Source: Notoacmeibacter marinus (lineage in GTDB: Bacteria; Pseudomonadota; Alphaproteobacteria; Rhizobiales; Rhizobiaceae). Taken from it: DNA of 64,000 bases. The stretch spans positions 1,630,788 through 1,694,787 of the forward strand of contig NZ_NBYO01000001.1 in NCBI RefSeq assembly GCF_002238045.1, in the 5' to 3' direction. Positions 7,675 through 17,005 of the stretch are shown one piece after another (the first letter of the stretch is position 1; every line of letters starts with the position of its first letter). Made by a program: the position numbers and the translations under genes. The notes under the pieces were generated by a model. That model did no database searches, was not told the origin of the DNA, and was given only the letters and a program-made list of their open reading frames with translations.

Positions 7675-8667
7675 TCAGCCCCGTTTGCTTCGGATCAGCA
7701 TGTCCAGAGCGACAGCCGAGACGAGAACGCCGCCGATGACGATCATTTGCCAATAGATCGACACCGCCTGCATGGTCATCGTGTTGTTGATCAGGGCGAC
7801 GAACACGACGCCGAGAAACGCACCCAGGATCGTGCCTTCGCCGCCGCGTAACGATGCCCCGCCGATAACGGCTGCTGCGAGAACCTGCAGCTCTATGCCG
7901 TTGCCAGCCGTTGGCGTGCCGCTCATCAGCCGAGATGCCAGCAAGACGCCCGCCAGAGCGGCCAGAATGCCGGTAAGGGCGTAAAGGATGATGCGAACGC
8001 GGGTGACATTGATGCCCGACAGCACCGCTGCCTTTTCGTTGGCGCCGATGAAATAGACCTGACGGAAGAACCGGGTGTGGCGCACGGCCAGATCAAACAG
8101 AATGACCAGGATCACGGTGAGTATCACGATCACCGGAATGCCGCCGATATCGGTTTTGCCGATCCAGCCGAAGGATGCCGGCAGGCTGGATACCGAGAAA
8201 CCTTCAGTCAGGACAAGAGCAATGCCGCGTGCGATCGACATGGTTCCGAGCGTTGCAATCAACGGGTTGATGCCAAGGCTCGTCACCAGCACACCATTGA
8301 CCACACCAACGGTGCCGCCAAGGATCAACCCGCAGATGACCGCGAGCGGGATTGGCATGCCGGTCAGAAGCAGCATCGCCACAACGGTGGAAGACAGGGC
8401 CATGACCGACCCGACCGAAAGATCGAACCCTCCGGATGCCAGCAGTATTGCCATACCGATGACGATGATCGCTGTCGGGGCCATGCCAACGGCCACGGCG
8501 CGGAAGTTCGAAAAGCTGAAGAAATAGGGATTGACGTTCGCCATCACGATGATGATCGTGACTATCAGGACGATCAGCGTCAGTTCCCGAATATCGACGA
8601 AGGCCTGCAGGACACGGCGAAAGAATGGCCGCTTTTCAGAGATATCGGCTTGAACGGCCATGGTCAC
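7675..8667 (-). CDS. Sugar ABC transporter permease (RbsC-like)
   Basis: A 330-residue inner-membrane protein with about 8-10 hydrophobic helices. The BPD_transp_2 family segments LASGGFDLSVGSVMALSSTVVA, GTMSIARGIALV and AAAVIGGASLRGGEGTILGAFLG are clear. The start is GTG 8667 with AGGAG upstream; it overlaps the ATPase stop, so the two are translationally coupled. It forms the membrane channel for the binding protein at 6626 and the ATPase at 8664. Confidence 0.88.
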   Translation of the reverse strand: MTMAVQADISEKRPFFRRVLQAFVDIRELTLIVLIVTIIIVMANVNPYFFSFSNFRAVAVGMAPTAIIVIGMAILLASGGFDLSVGSVMALSSTVVAMLLLTGMPIPLAVICGLILGGTVGVVNGVLVTSLGINPLIATLGTMSIARGIALVLTEGFSVSSLPASFGWIGKTDIGGIPVIVILTVILVILFDLAVRHTRFFRQVYFIGANEKAAVLSGINVTRVRIILYALTGILAALAGVLLASRLMSGTPTAGNGIELQVLAAAVIGGASLRGGEGTILGAFLGVVFVALINNTMTMQAVSIYWQMIVIGGVLVSAVALDMLIRSKRG

Positions 8668-10226
8668 GACGCGACTCCTGTATGACAGGTTTGGGAAGCA
8701 GCTACAGGAATTGCGTTTCCAGCGGCCATTTGAAGAAGTGTGCTTTCAGTTGCCTCAGCGGCGACGATACTGCCCATCAAGCGGCCTTCGTGGACGACGA
8801 GAATGCGTGTCGAAAGCGCGACGAGTTCGGGAAAGTCGGATGACACGACGAGTATGGCCATGCCTTCGGCCGCGCAGCGCAACAGCTCTGTGTGGATCTG
8901 GAATTTGGCCCCGACATCGACGCCCTTGGTGGGCTCTTCGATAATCAAAAGGGCAGGGGCACGCTTCAGCCACTTGGCCAACATAATCTTCTGCTGGTTC
9001 CCGCCCGACAGATCTCCTATCTGCTCTGCGATACCGCGTGTCCTGACATTAAAGGCATCGATGGCGGCCATGCTTGCCGCCTTGATCGACTCGTTGCGCA
9101 TGAACCCAAAGGCCGTGTGTTCCGACAGGCTGGCTGCAATCAGGTTGTTGGCGAGAGACTGTTGAAGAAACAGGCCCTCCGTCTTGCGCTCTTCAGGCAC
9201 AAAGCCAATTCCCGCGCGCATCGCCTGGCGCAGGGATGCAAATTTGACCGGCTTTCCATGAAGCGACACCTCGCCGGTTGCGCCGTGCATCAAGCCGGCA
9301 ATGGACCGAACGATCTCGCTGCGGCGGGCCCCCATCAGCCCGGCCATGCCGATGATTTCACCGGCTCCTACTGAAAACGAGATATCCTCGAATTGGTCGG
9401 GCAGGGAGAGGTTCTTGACGTTCAAGACCTCTTCCCCGCTCGCTTTGCCCGAACGGTTGATATCGCCGGGATGCGCTCCGCCGATCATCTCGGCAACGAC
9501 CTGTTCCTGTGAGGTGTCAGACACTGGCAACGTGCTGATATGGCGGCCGTCTCGCAAAACAGTGATGCGATCCGAAATCCGGAAAATCTCGGTCATGTGG
9601 TGACTGACATAGACTATGCCAATTCCCTTTTTCGTAAGCCCACGCAGCACGTCGAACAGCGCGTCCACTTCGTCGGGGGCCAGGGCTGACGTCGGCTCGT
9701 CCAGCAGAAGCACGCGGGAGTCCAGCGATAGAGCTTTGGCAATCTCAACAATTTGACGGGAACTTATCGGAAGGCTGTCGACCGGCATCGAAACGTCGAT
9801 ATCCAGACCGAACTCCGCCAATAGCGTCTCGGCGCGTCGGCGCAGTTCGGGCCAGTTGACCACGCCCAATCGGGTAGGGGCGCGCCCGGCATAGATGTTT
9901 TCGGCAACCGAAAGCGCGCCTGCGAGGCTGAGTTCCTGAAAAACGCAGCCGATACCAAGGGATTGGGCGTGGGACGGGCTCTCGATCCGCTGCTCTATGC
10001 CATCACGCAGAATTTTTCCGGCGGTTGGCTGATGAAGACCATAGAGCAGGCCGAGACAGGTAGATTTGCCAGCGCCGTTTTCTCCGCAGAGCGCGTGCAC
10101 CTCGCCAGGCTTCAATGCAAAGTCGATACCGGTCAGAACAGTGTTCGTCCCAAAACTCTTGCCGACCCCACTCAGCTGAATGAGCGGCTGCGCGTCGGGC
10201 GCTTCCAGACCTGATACTGACGTCAT
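8664..10226 (-). CDS. Sugar ABC transporter ATP-binding protein (RbsA-like, two ATPase domains)
   Basis: A 520-residue tandem ATPase. The first domain has an intact Walker A GENGAGKST (residues 48-56) and Walker B LLLDEPTSAL. The second has the degenerate P-loop GLMGARRSE, signature LSGGNQQK and Walker B LLIIEEPTKGVD, as usual in RbsA/XylG proteins. ATG 10226 follows AGGAGGAG. It is the first gene of the reverse operon running to 4870. The ATCTGA-N4-TCAGAT operator sits about 30 bases upstream, so the operon is probably controlled by one or both GntR regulators of the island. Confidence 0.9.
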   Translation of the reverse strand: MTSVSGLEAPDAQPLIQLSGVGKSFGTNTVLTGIDFALKPGEVHALCGENGAGKSTCLGLLYGLHQPTAGKILRDGIEQRIESPSHAQSLGIGCVFQELSLAGALSVAENIYAGRAPTRLGVVNWPELRRRAETLLAEFGLDIDVSMPVDSLPISSRQIVEIAKALSLDSRVLLLDEPTSALAPDEVDALFDVLRGLTKKGIGIVYVSHHMTEIFRISDRITVLRDGRHISTLPVSDTSQEQVVAEMIGGAHPGDINRSGKASGEEVLNVKNLSLPDQFEDISFSVGAGEIIGMAGLMGARRSEIVRSIAGLMHGATGEVSLHGKPVKFASLRQAMRAGIGFVPEERKTEGLFLQQSLANNLIAASLSEHTAFGFMRNESIKAASMAAIDAFNVRTRGIAEQIGDLSGGNQQKIMLAKWLKRAPALLIIEEPTKGVDVGAKFQIHTELLRCAAEGMAILVVSSDFPELVALSTRILVVHEGRLMGSIVAAEATESTLLQMAAGNAIPVAASQTCHTGVAS

Positions 10227-10248
10227 GCACAACTCCTCCTAAGCGATA

Positions 10249-10276
10249 ATTGACATCTGAGATATCAGATGTCAAT
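10249..10276. promoter_or_regulatory. GntR-type operator, 12-bp perfect inverted repeat
   Basis: ATTGACATCTGA (10249-10260), spacer GATA, then TCAGATGTCAAT (10265-10276), with every arm position pairing. The core ATCTGA-N4-TCAGAT (10255-10270) recurs at 11085, 11107 (half degraded) and 25992. It lies between the end of gntR and the start of the ABC operon, so it should control the operon transcribed from 10226 leftwards. Confidence 0.75.
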
Positions 10277-10371
10277 CCGCCAGATTGGAGAAGCCGACGG
10301 GTCGAAGAAGGGCGGACCCGGCCTGGCCCGCCCTTCAGAAGACTTTGTTATTTGATCGTCCGGTCTTGACC

Positions 10372-11043
10372 TTAAGAAGCAATAGCGGCTTCCAGAACGA
10401 TCGCGGCGCTTTTGTAGGCTTGCCGCGTCCGGTCGATGTGTTCCTTGAGTAGGGATTTGATCTTGGCCATATCCCCTTCACGCACGGAGACTGCGATTTT
10501 CTTATGCTCGTCAAAGGACAGTTCAGTGTGCTTCGGGAGCTTGGACAAATGGGTGCGCAGGGCCGCAATCTTGCCGATGTAGCGCGTGTAGCTTGCTGTC
10601 AGATAATCGTTTTGGGCGTGTTCGAAAATCAACTGGTGGAATGAGGTGTCGAGGGAAAGGTATGCCTTCTCGTTACCTCGCGCGCGTTCACGCTCCATGT
10701 CGTTTACAACGCGCCGCATGTCACGCGCCAAGCCGTCGGGGTCACGCGACAAGGCCAATTCAAACGCCGCTGTTTCAATCGCCTGTCTGAAGTCGCAAAT
10801 CTGGGTCACTTCCGGTTCGGATAGAGAAAACACGCGAGCCCCTTTTTGAGGCTCGATGCTTACAAGTCCCTCATCACGCAATTGCGCCAGCGCCTCGCGT
10901 ACCGGAGATTTCGAGACGCCCAGTTCTTCGGAAATTTTCCTCTCCGATAGAACCTGGCCCATCTTCAAAGAGCCATCGATAATGCTGTTCCTCAGATGCT
11001 CCAATGCCAGTTCGCGAAGCGATTTAGGTCTCTCAAGAGGCAT
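10372..11043 (-). CDS. GntR-family regulator, FadR/FCD subfamily
   Basis: A 223-residue regulator. The N-terminal winged helix (LRNSIIDGSLKMGQVLSERKISEELGVSKSPVREALAQL) is followed by an all-helical FCD ligand-binding domain with DFRQAIETAAFE, DTSFHQLIFEHAQND and the HKKIAVSVREGD helix; its Asp/His residues usually hold a metal that contacts a carboxylated ligand. It diverges from the lactonase operon, with two candidate operators between them. By analogy with UxuR/ExuR-like regulators the inducer may be a sugar acid. A second FCD regulator at 26072 shares the operator motif. I infer repression relieved by an intermediate of the pathway. Confidence 0.88.
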   Translation of the reverse strand: MPLERPKSLRELALEHLRNSIIDGSLKMGQVLSERKISEELGVSKSPVREALAQLRDEGLVSIEPQKGARVFSLSEPEVTQICDFRQAIETAAFELALSRDPDGLARDMRRVVNDMERERARGNEKAYLSLDTSFHQLIFEHAQNDYLTASYTRYIGKIAALRTHLSKLPKHTELSFDEHKKIAVSVREGDMAKIKSLLKEHIDRTRQAYKSAAIVLEAAIAS

Positions 11044-11082
11044 CGGTGAAAGTCTCCAAAAAAATATGTTGCGCGCCTGAGA

Positions 11083-11122
11083 TTATCTGATACACCAGAT
11101 AAGGCAAGCTGGTATATCAGAT
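11083..11122. promoter_or_regulatory. Two GntR-type operator copies between gntR and the lactonase operon
   Basis: The first copy, ATCTGATACACCAGAT (11085-11100), lies within a 7-bp perfect inverted repeat TTATCTG-N6-CAGATAA (11083-11102). The second, AGCTGGTATATCAGAT (11107-11122), keeps the right half-site exactly. Their starts are 22 bp apart, two helical turns. They fill the divergent promoter between 11043 and 11150, so they fit autoregulation and control of the forward operon. Confidence 0.7.
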
Positions 11123-11149
11123 ATCACAACGTGAGTGCGGGAGGCTACA

Positions 11150-12022
11150 TTGTTGCGTGCAGAGCTGATTGTCGACTGCAAGAACAAGCACGGGGAGGGG
11201 GTCTTCTGGAACCCTTCAGACGGGCTTGTCTGGTGGACCGACATCGAAGGCTGCGCGCTTTGGTCTTTCGATCCGGCAACTTCGCAAAGCGCCTCGCACG
11301 AAATGTCGGAGCGCGTTTGCTGTTTTGCCCCGCGTGCTTCGGGGGGCTTGATCGTTGCCTATGCCGATCGCGTCGTTCTGTTCGACCCGCTCACGAAAGA
11401 AGAATCCCTCGTCACCCGGTTCGAGCCGGAAAATCCGCAGACGCGGCTCAATGATGGGCGCACCGATCGTCAGGGGCGGCTGATTGTGGGTGGCATGAAC
11501 GAAGTGTCAGGCAAGCCCGACTCGTCGGTCATTCGCATCGATACCGACTTGAAGGTGCAGGAAATCATCGGTCAGGTTTCCTGCGCCAATTCGACATGCT
11601 TCTCGCCGGACGGCTCCACGATGTTCTTTGCCGATACCCCGGATCGGGAAATCGTGGCCTATGACTACGACACACAAACGGGCTCGGTTTCGAACCGGCG
11701 CGTTCACGCCTCATTCAAAGATGAACCCGGCTTGCCCGATGGGTCCTGTGTCGACGCCGAAGGCGGTGTCTGGAATGCCGAATGGGAAGGCCGCCGTGTT
11801 GTGCGCGTGGCTCCGGACGGCACGATTGACCGCATGATCGATGTGCCGGTCTGGAAGCCCACCTGCTGTGCTTTTGGCGGCCCCGACCTCGACACGCTTT
11901 TCATCACGACCTCGCGGCTGATGAGCGACGAAGCCGCACTGGAGAAAGAACTGGAATCGGGTGGCCTTTTCGCCGTGAAACCCGGAATTCGCGGCGTGAT
12001 CGACGTGCCATTCAACGGATAA
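11150..12022 (+). CDS. SMP-30/gluconolactonase-family sugar lactonase
   Basis: About 290 residues forming a six-bladed propeller of the SMP-30/LRE family. Motifs include EGVFWNPSDGLVWWTDIE (metal-binding Glu), the TRLNDGRTDRQGRLIVGGM block, and LPDGSCVDAEGGVWNAEWEG with the conserved Asp. Such enzymes hydrolyse aldonolactones (glucono-, galactono- or arabinolactone) to the acid with a divalent metal. I choose TTG 11150 because GGGAGG ends six bases before it; GTG 11135 is an alternative. It heads the forward operon to 21873 and would act on the lactone made by one of the sugar dehydrogenases of the island. Confidence 0.82.
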   Translation: MLRAELIVDCKNKHGEGVFWNPSDGLVWWTDIEGCALWSFDPATSQSASHEMSERVCCFAPRASGGLIVAYADRVVLFDPLTKEESLVTRFEPENPQTRLNDGRTDRQGRLIVGGMNEVSGKPDSSVIRIDTDLKVQEIIGQVSCANSTCFSPDGSTMFFADTPDREIVAYDYDTQTGSVSNRRVHASFKDEPGLPDGSCVDAEGGVWNAEWEGRRVVRVAPDGTIDRMIDVPVWKPTCCAFGGPDLDTLFITTSRLMSDEAALEKELESGGLFAVKPGIRGVIDVPFNG

Positions 12023-12048
12023 GCAATTCAATTCTGGAGGAGGAGACT

Positions 12049-13083
12049 ATGCTTAAACACCTGATGAATACGACCCTTATCGTGGGCTTTGCTGTGCTGG
12101 CTTCTGTCGCACACGCTGAAGACTACCCGACGCCGGTTCCGCTGGCTGACGGCGCTCAGGCGCCCATCGATGCGATCAAACCGAAGAACGAGACGTTCCG
12201 GATCGCCTACATGCCGCCGGCAACCGAGTTCAACTACTACATTGCCATCGGCGAGGGCATCAAGGCGGTCGCCAAGGAAGAGGGTGTGGAGGTTTTCATG
12301 CTCGCTCCCCAGTCCGGCGCCGACATCAACGGGCAGATGGGGATGATTCAGGACGTCCTGACCCAGGATGTGGACGCGATCATATTCGGCACCCATGATG
12401 AGTTTGCCGCGGCCCCGCTGCTCAAGCAGGCGGTGGACAAGGGCCTCGCTGTCGTCATGATCAATTCCGACATCCCGAACTTCCCGACACCCATTCATGG
12501 CGTCGTGGGATATTCGCAGCGCAACGGCACGCACAAGCTGGCCGATTGGGCGATCGAGAATTACGGCGATGAACCGCTCAAGGTTGGCGTCATCGAAGGC
12601 CAGCCGGGTTACCACTCGACCGAACGCGTCGGCGGTTTCCTTGACGGTATCGAAGGCAACGAAAACTTCGATGTGGTCGTGTCTATTGACGGCAAGTGGA
12701 ATGTCGAGGGCGGAAACACCGCCGGCATGGATATTCTGCAATCCCATCCCGATCTCGACATGATCTTCGCGGCCAACGACTACATGATCATCGGCGCTTC
12801 CTATGCGGCCAAAGCGCTCGGCCGCTCCGATATCGTCCTGCTCGGGAATGATGGGGACACCTCGGGACTTGAAGAAATCGCCACCGGGAACGTCACCGCG
12901 ACCGTCAACACGTCGCCGTTCCTGATGGGTAAGGCGGCGATGCATGCCACGCTCGATGCGCTTGAGGGCAGCTATCCAGGCGGATGGATCGAGACCCCCA
13001 CGTCCATCGAGGACAAGGATGGCGCGATCGCCGTGTTGCAGGAGCCCGAGAAGCTCTTCCCCCAGCCTTCCAAGGAGTACTGA
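12049..13083 (+). CDS. Sugar ABC transporter substrate-binding protein (second system)
   Basis: A 344-residue binding protein with a Sec signal (NTTLIVGFAVLASVAHA, cleavage before EDYP) and Peripla_BP_4 features: FRIAYMPPATEFNYYIAIGEG, FGTHDEFAAAPLLKQAVDKG, GVIEGQPGYHSTERVGGFLDG and FAANDYMIIGASYAAKALG. GGAGGAGG precedes ATG 12049. The ATPase and permease follow after an 87-base gap with a stem-loop. It is not closely similar to the binding protein at 6626, so the island imports two related solutes or two forms of one sugar. Confidence 0.87.
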   Translation: MLKHLMNTTLIVGFAVLASVAHAEDYPTPVPLADGAQAPIDAIKPKNETFRIAYMPPATEFNYYIAIGEGIKAVAKEEGVEVFMLAPQSGADINGQMGMIQDVLTQDVDAIIFGTHDEFAAAPLLKQAVDKGLAVVMINSDIPNFPTPIHGVVGYSQRNGTHKLADWAIENYGDEPLKVGVIEGQPGYHSTERVGGFLDGIEGNENFDVVVSIDGKWNVEGGNTAGMDILQSHPDLDMIFAANDYMIIGASYAAKALGRSDIVLLGNDGDTSGLEEIATGNVTATVNTSPFLMGKAAMHATLDALEGSYPGGWIETPTSIEDKDGAIAVLQEPEKLFPQPSKEY

Positions 13084-13089
13084 ACTGTT

Positions 13090-13130
13090 CTCCCGGTTCC
13101 CTGGCGGTGCGCGTTTGCATCGCCGGGGAG
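13090..13130 (+). other. Intergenic stem-loop after an ABC binding-protein gene
   Basis: The inner stem GGCGGTGC (13103-13110) pairs with GCATCGCC (13117-13124), one G-T pair, across a 6-base loop; the outer CTCCC (13090-13094) pairs with GGGAG (13126-13130). It lies between the binding-protein stop and the ATPase start. It probably sets the binding protein apart from the membrane components in mRNA abundance. Confidence 0.55.
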
Positions 13131-13170
13131 CATTCACCCGCCTTTCAAACTCCCCAAACCTGGCGAGGCT

Positions 13171-14700
13171 ATGATGATGGCAGCTACGACGCCCCTCTGG
13201 GAATTCGTCGATATCTCGAAGGCCTATCCCGGCGTTCTGGCCAATGACGGGGTATGTATCAAGCTCATGGCGGGCTCGATCCACGGACTGTTGGGCGAGA
13301 ATGGTTGCGGCAAGTCGACGATGATCAAGACTCTGTCCGGCGTGCAACAGCCAGACAGCGGCACGATTTTGCACAAGGGCAAGACGGTCACGATCTCAGA
13401 CCCCCAGGCCGCGCGGGAACTTGGCATTGCTACGGTCTTTCAGGAGTTCTCGATCGTGCCCACGCTTTCGGTGGGGGAGAACATCTTTCTGGGCAATATG
13501 CCACGAACGAGGTTCGGGGTCATCGACTGGAAGAAAATACACGCCGATGCAGCGGCGGTTCTGGCCGGGATGAATATTGAAATTCCGACGGAGGCGATCA
13601 CGGGTAGCCTCTCGGTTGGTGAGCAACAACTTGTCGAGATCGCAAAGGCGATCGCGATGAAGGCCAGGATGATCATCCTTGATGAGCCCACGGCTGCGCT
13701 GGGCGAAGATGAGATCGAGCGCCTTCACCAGCTTCTGCGCGACATGCGCGCGGATGGTACCGCCATTCTCTATGTTTCGCACAGGCTCGATGAAGTCGAA
13801 CGTATCGTAGACGAGGTTACGATCCTTCGAAACGGGCGCGTGGTCCGCGCCAGCGGCGAGACGGATATCAACGTAGCCCAGATCGTCAGTGCGATGGTGG
13901 GCGAGGATGTCGGCGAACATTATCCAAAGGAGCACAACGCGTCTGAGGAAGTGGTGCTGGAAGCACGCGGAATCGCGACGAAATCCGGCGTCGCCGACGC
14001 CTCGTTTGATTTGAGGAAAGGTGAGGTTCTCGGCCTTGGCGGCGTTCTTGGATCGGGGCGCACCGAAATAGCACGAGCGATCTTCGGGACCGACGAATTC
14101 ATCCGGGGCGAATTGCTTCTGAATGGCCGGCGCGTACGGTTTCGCAGCGAAATCGACGCGATCCGGGCCGGCATCGCCCTGGTGCCTGAAAATCGGAAAT
14201 ATGACGGACTCTTCTTCAATTTTTCGGCCAGCGGCAACATTACGGCCGCTTCGCTCGGCGCACTGTCGCGTTTCGGAGTCCTGAACCTCAAGGTCGAGGC
14301 GCAGGCGACCCGCGACCTGATTCGGGACCTTGAGATCTCTCCCCAGGCAGAGGAGAAAACCGTCAACCTGCTGTCCGGAGGCAACCAGCAGAAGATCGTC
14401 ATCGCGCGCTGGCTGTTCTCGCAATCTCAGGTCCTGATCCTGGATGAGCCGACCCAGGGGATCGACATCGGCGCGAAGATTGCCGTCTACCGCCTGATCA
14501 ACCAGCTCACACGCGCCGGCAAGTCGATCATCCTGATCAGTTCCGACCATGACGAATTGTTGGCCATGAGCGATCGGATCGCCGTCGTTCAGCATGGCGC
14601 GATCCGGCGCATCGTCTCTGCCAGGGAGCTGTCTCACGACGCGCTCGTGCGCGCATCCGCCGAAACCGCAGATACCCCGAAAGAGGAGGCTTTCGCATGA
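13171..14700 (+). CDS. Sugar ABC transporter ATP-binding protein (RbsA-like, second system)
   Basis: A 509-residue tandem ATPase. Domain 1 has Walker A GENGCGKST (residues 42-50), signature LSVGEQQLVEIAKA and Walker B MIILDEPTAALG. Domain 2 has the degenerate P-loop GVLGSGRTE, the intact signature LSGGNQQKIVIARW and LILDEPTQGIDIG. Three ATGs occur at 13171-13179 and GAGG lies upstream. Its stop overlaps the permease start (ATGA). It energises uptake by the system formed with 12049 and 14697. Confidence 0.9.
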   Translation: MMMAATTPLWEFVDISKAYPGVLANDGVCIKLMAGSIHGLLGENGCGKSTMIKTLSGVQQPDSGTILHKGKTVTISDPQAARELGIATVFQEFSIVPTLSVGENIFLGNMPRTRFGVIDWKKIHADAAAVLAGMNIEIPTEAITGSLSVGEQQLVEIAKAIAMKARMIILDEPTAALGEDEIERLHQLLRDMRADGTAILYVSHRLDEVERIVDEVTILRNGRVVRASGETDINVAQIVSAMVGEDVGEHYPKEHNASEEVVLEARGIATKSGVADASFDLRKGEVLGLGGVLGSGRTEIARAIFGTDEFIRGELLLNGRRVRFRSEIDAIRAGIALVPENRKYDGLFFNFSASGNITAASLGALSRFGVLNLKVEAQATRDLIRDLEISPQAEEKTVNLLSGGNQQKIVIARWLFSQSQVLILDEPTQGIDIGAKIAVYRLINQLTRAGKSIILISSDHDELLAMSDRIAVVQHGAIRRIVSARELSHDALVRASAETADTPKEEAFA

Positions 14701-15698
14701 AGCGGGTTTTCGACACCCAACTGATCGGGCCCTTTGCGGCCATGATCATTGTGGCGGTCATCGTCGCTCTGACGACCGATCGCTTCCTCAACCCCGGCAA
14801 TCTGTCGAATCTATTTCTGCAGGTCAGCATCGTCGCGCTGATTGCCATCGGGTCAACGGTCGTGATCTTCGCTGCGGGGATCGACCTTAGCGCTGGCTCG
14901 ATGGTGGCGCTGCTGACGATGATATTGGCGCAGATGCTGAAGTTCGTCGGTATTCCGCTTGTGTTGGCCCTACCGCTCATTCTGGTGACGGGTGGCGTAT
15001 TCGGCCTGTTTCTTGGCTTGATCACGGCCTACGGGCGCATCCCGTCATTCATCACCACACTGGCCGCGCTGATCGCGTTCCGCGGCCTGGCGCTGACCTT
15101 CAACAACGGTTCACCGATCTTTTCGCTCGACCCTGCGCTGGAGCCGATCTTTTACGGCAAGCTCGCCGGGATCCCGCTGCCATTCTTCTATCTTCTGTTC
15201 TTCTACGGTCTGGCAGCGTTCACTATGAACTTCACCCGGCTTGGACGTGAAATCTACGCGGTCGGCGGCAATCCCGCAGCGGCGGTTCTGACGGGGATCA
15301 ATGTCAAGAAAGTTCAGACGATCACGTTCGTCATTGCGGGTTTCATGACGGCCGTGGGCGCGGTGCTGATGTCGGCGCGGCTGAACTCCGGCTCACCGAA
15401 TTATGGCCAGACTCTGGAGTTGCAGGCGATTGCCGCCGCTGTTGTCGGCGGAGCAAGTCTGGCGGGCGGGCGCGGCAATATCCTGGCCACCTTCATGGGG
15501 GCGATGACGATCGTGATCGTTCAGAACGGCCTCAACCTCAATGCCGCGCCGTCCTCGGTGCAAAGTATCGTACTGGGGCTCATCATCCTGCTGGCAGTGG
15601 GCATCGACATGTGGCGCGCGGAAATCTCGGCCCTCATGCCCCGCGCGTTCGGGCGTCGTGAAACATCCGCAAAGGCCAGCAGCAGGGAGGTGACCTGA
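14697..15698 (+). CDS. Sugar ABC transporter permease (RbsC-like, second system)
   Basis: A 333-residue polytopic membrane protein of the BPD_transp_2 family. FAAGIDLSAGSMVALLTMILAQ, FITTLAALIAFRGLALTFNNG and AAAVVGGASLAGGRGNILATFMGA are the diagnostic loops. It overlaps the ATPase by four bases and an SDR gene starts two bases after its stop, so transport and catabolism are in one transcript. Confidence 0.9.
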   Translation: MKRVFDTQLIGPFAAMIIVAVIVALTTDRFLNPGNLSNLFLQVSIVALIAIGSTVVIFAAGIDLSAGSMVALLTMILAQMLKFVGIPLVLALPLILVTGGVFGLFLGLITAYGRIPSFITTLAALIAFRGLALTFNNGSPIFSLDPALEPIFYGKLAGIPLPFFYLLFFYGLAAFTMNFTRLGREIYAVGGNPAAAVLTGINVKKVQTITFVIAGFMTAVGAVLMSARLNSGSPNYGQTLELQAIAAAVVGGASLAGGRGNILATFMGAMTIVIVQNGLNLNAAPSSVQSIVLGLIILLAVGIDMWRAEISALMPRAFGRRETSAKASSREVT

Positions 15699-15699
15699 T

Positions 15700-16488
15700 A
15701 TGGATTTGGGACTGAAAGACAAGCTGGTTCTGGTCACCGGGTCGGGATCCGGGATCGGAAAGGCGACTGCAAAACTCTACCTCGAAGAAGGCGCGCGTGT
15801 GATTGTGCACGGCTTGACCGAAGCGGAAACAGCGGCCTGCGTGGACGATCTGTCGTCGCTCGGCGACGTTAAAGGTTTTGCCGCCGATCTGACGAAAACT
15901 GCCGATGCGGCTTCGCTGGCCGAATTTGCGCAGGCGCAGGGCGAAGTCGATATTTTGGTCAACAATGTTGGCATCTTCTCGGTGAAGCCCTTTGAAGAGC
16001 TCACCGATGAGGACTGGCTCCATTATTTCAATACCAACGTTCTGTCCGCCGTCAGGATGAGCCGGACTTTCCTGCCTGCCATGCTGAAACGGGGGGAAGG
16101 GTCAATCATCAACATGGCCAGCGAAGCGGCCGTGAAACCATTGCCCCAGATGGTCCATTACTCTGTCTCAAAAACTGCCATATTAGGTCTGACCCGCGGC
16201 ATGGCAGAATTGACCAAGGGTACGAAGGTGCGGGTCAATTCCATTCTGCCCGGCCCGACATGGACCGAAGGGGTCGAAGCCTATTTCGACGGTCTTGCCG
16301 ATCAGAAGGGCAAGCCGCTCGACACCATTGTAGACAACTACTTCAAATCGGATGAGCCAACCTCACTGATCCAGCGTTTCGTCCAACCCGACGAAGTCGC
16401 TCGAATGATCGTCACGATCTCGGCCAGCACCGCCTCCAACGGCGCTGCACACCGGATTGAAGGCGGCATTGTTCGCAACATTCTCTGA
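15700..16488 (+). CDS. Short-chain dehydrogenase/reductase (SDR)
   Basis: A 262-residue classical SDR. The cofactor motif is GSGSGIGKATA (residues 14-24), followed by the NNVG structural motif, catalytic Ser in INMASEAA, and YSVSK with Tyr and Lys. The C-terminus has SILPGPTWTEGV in place of the usual APG motif. It probably oxidises a sugar or sugar acid with NAD(P)+. GGAGG lies upstream of ATG 15700. The lactonase and KDGal genes around it suggest a sugar 1-dehydrogenase or an aldonate oxidoreductase. The island has a second SDR at 20252. Confidence 0.82.
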   Translation: MDLGLKDKLVLVTGSGSGIGKATAKLYLEEGARVIVHGLTEAETAACVDDLSSLGDVKGFAADLTKTADAASLAEFAQAQGEVDILVNNVGIFSVKPFEELTDEDWLHYFNTNVLSAVRMSRTFLPAMLKRGEGSIINMASEAAVKPLPQMVHYSVSKTAILGLTRGMAELTKGTKVRVNSILPGPTWTEGVEAYFDGLADQKGKPLDTIVDNYFKSDEPTSLIQRFVQPDEVARMIVTISASTASNGAAHRIEGGIVRNIL

Positions 16489-16510
16489 CAATTGCGCAAG
16501 GGAGCCTCTC

Positions 16511-17005
16511 ATGGTCGCACTTACATTTTCTCACATCGGCATCACGGTTCCGGATCTGGAAAAGGCGGTTGAGTTCTATTCCAAGGCATTCGATCTCTAC
16601 GTCCTGATGGAGCCCACCGAAATTCTGCACGACGACAGCGCCATCGGTCAGATGTGCGACGATGTCTTCGGCGAAGGGTGGGGCAAGTTTCGGATCGCGC
16701 ATCTTTCCATGGGGGACGGTGTCGGAATCGAATTGTTCGAGTTTCCCAAAACCGTCGAAGAGGAACGACCCTTCGAGTATTGGCGCCGCGGACTGTTCCA
16801 TTTTTGTGTGCAGGACGAGGATCTGGAAGGGCGCATCAAGATCATCGAAAATCTCGGCGGCAAGCAGCGCATGAAGCAGGTGCGCAAGTATTATCCCGGC
16901 GAGAAGCCTTATCGGATGGTCTATATGGAAGACCCGTTCGGCAACATTTTCGAGCTCTATAGCCACTCTTACGAATTGACGTATTCGGCCGGCGCTTATG
17001 ACTGA
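16511..17005 (+). CDS. VOC/glyoxalase-family protein
   Basis: A 164-residue protein with two beta-alpha-beta-beta-beta modules. Candidate metal ligands occur at the four positions expected for glyoxalase I: H8 (TFSHIGI), E74 (GIELFEF), H97 (GLFHFCV) and E138 (NIFELYS). It could therefore be a lactoylglutathione lyase-like enzyme or a dioxygenase/isomerase of the same fold. Its stop overlaps the next gene by eight bases. A methylglyoxal synthase in the same operon makes a methylglyoxal-detoxifying role attractive, but that is inference. Confidence 0.72.
   Translation: MVALTFSHIGITVPDLEKAVEFYSKAFDLYVLMEPTEILHDDSAIGQMCDDVFGEGWGKFRIAHLSMGDGVGIELFEFPKTVEEERPFEYWRRGLFHFCVQDEDLEGRIKIIENLGGKQRMKQVRKYYPGEKPYRMVYMEDPFGNIFELYSHSYELTYSAGAYD

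Noticed and set aside
12028-14637. Reverse frames of 448 and 413 codons opposite an ABC operon
   Set aside because: Antisense to clear binding-protein and ATPase genes.
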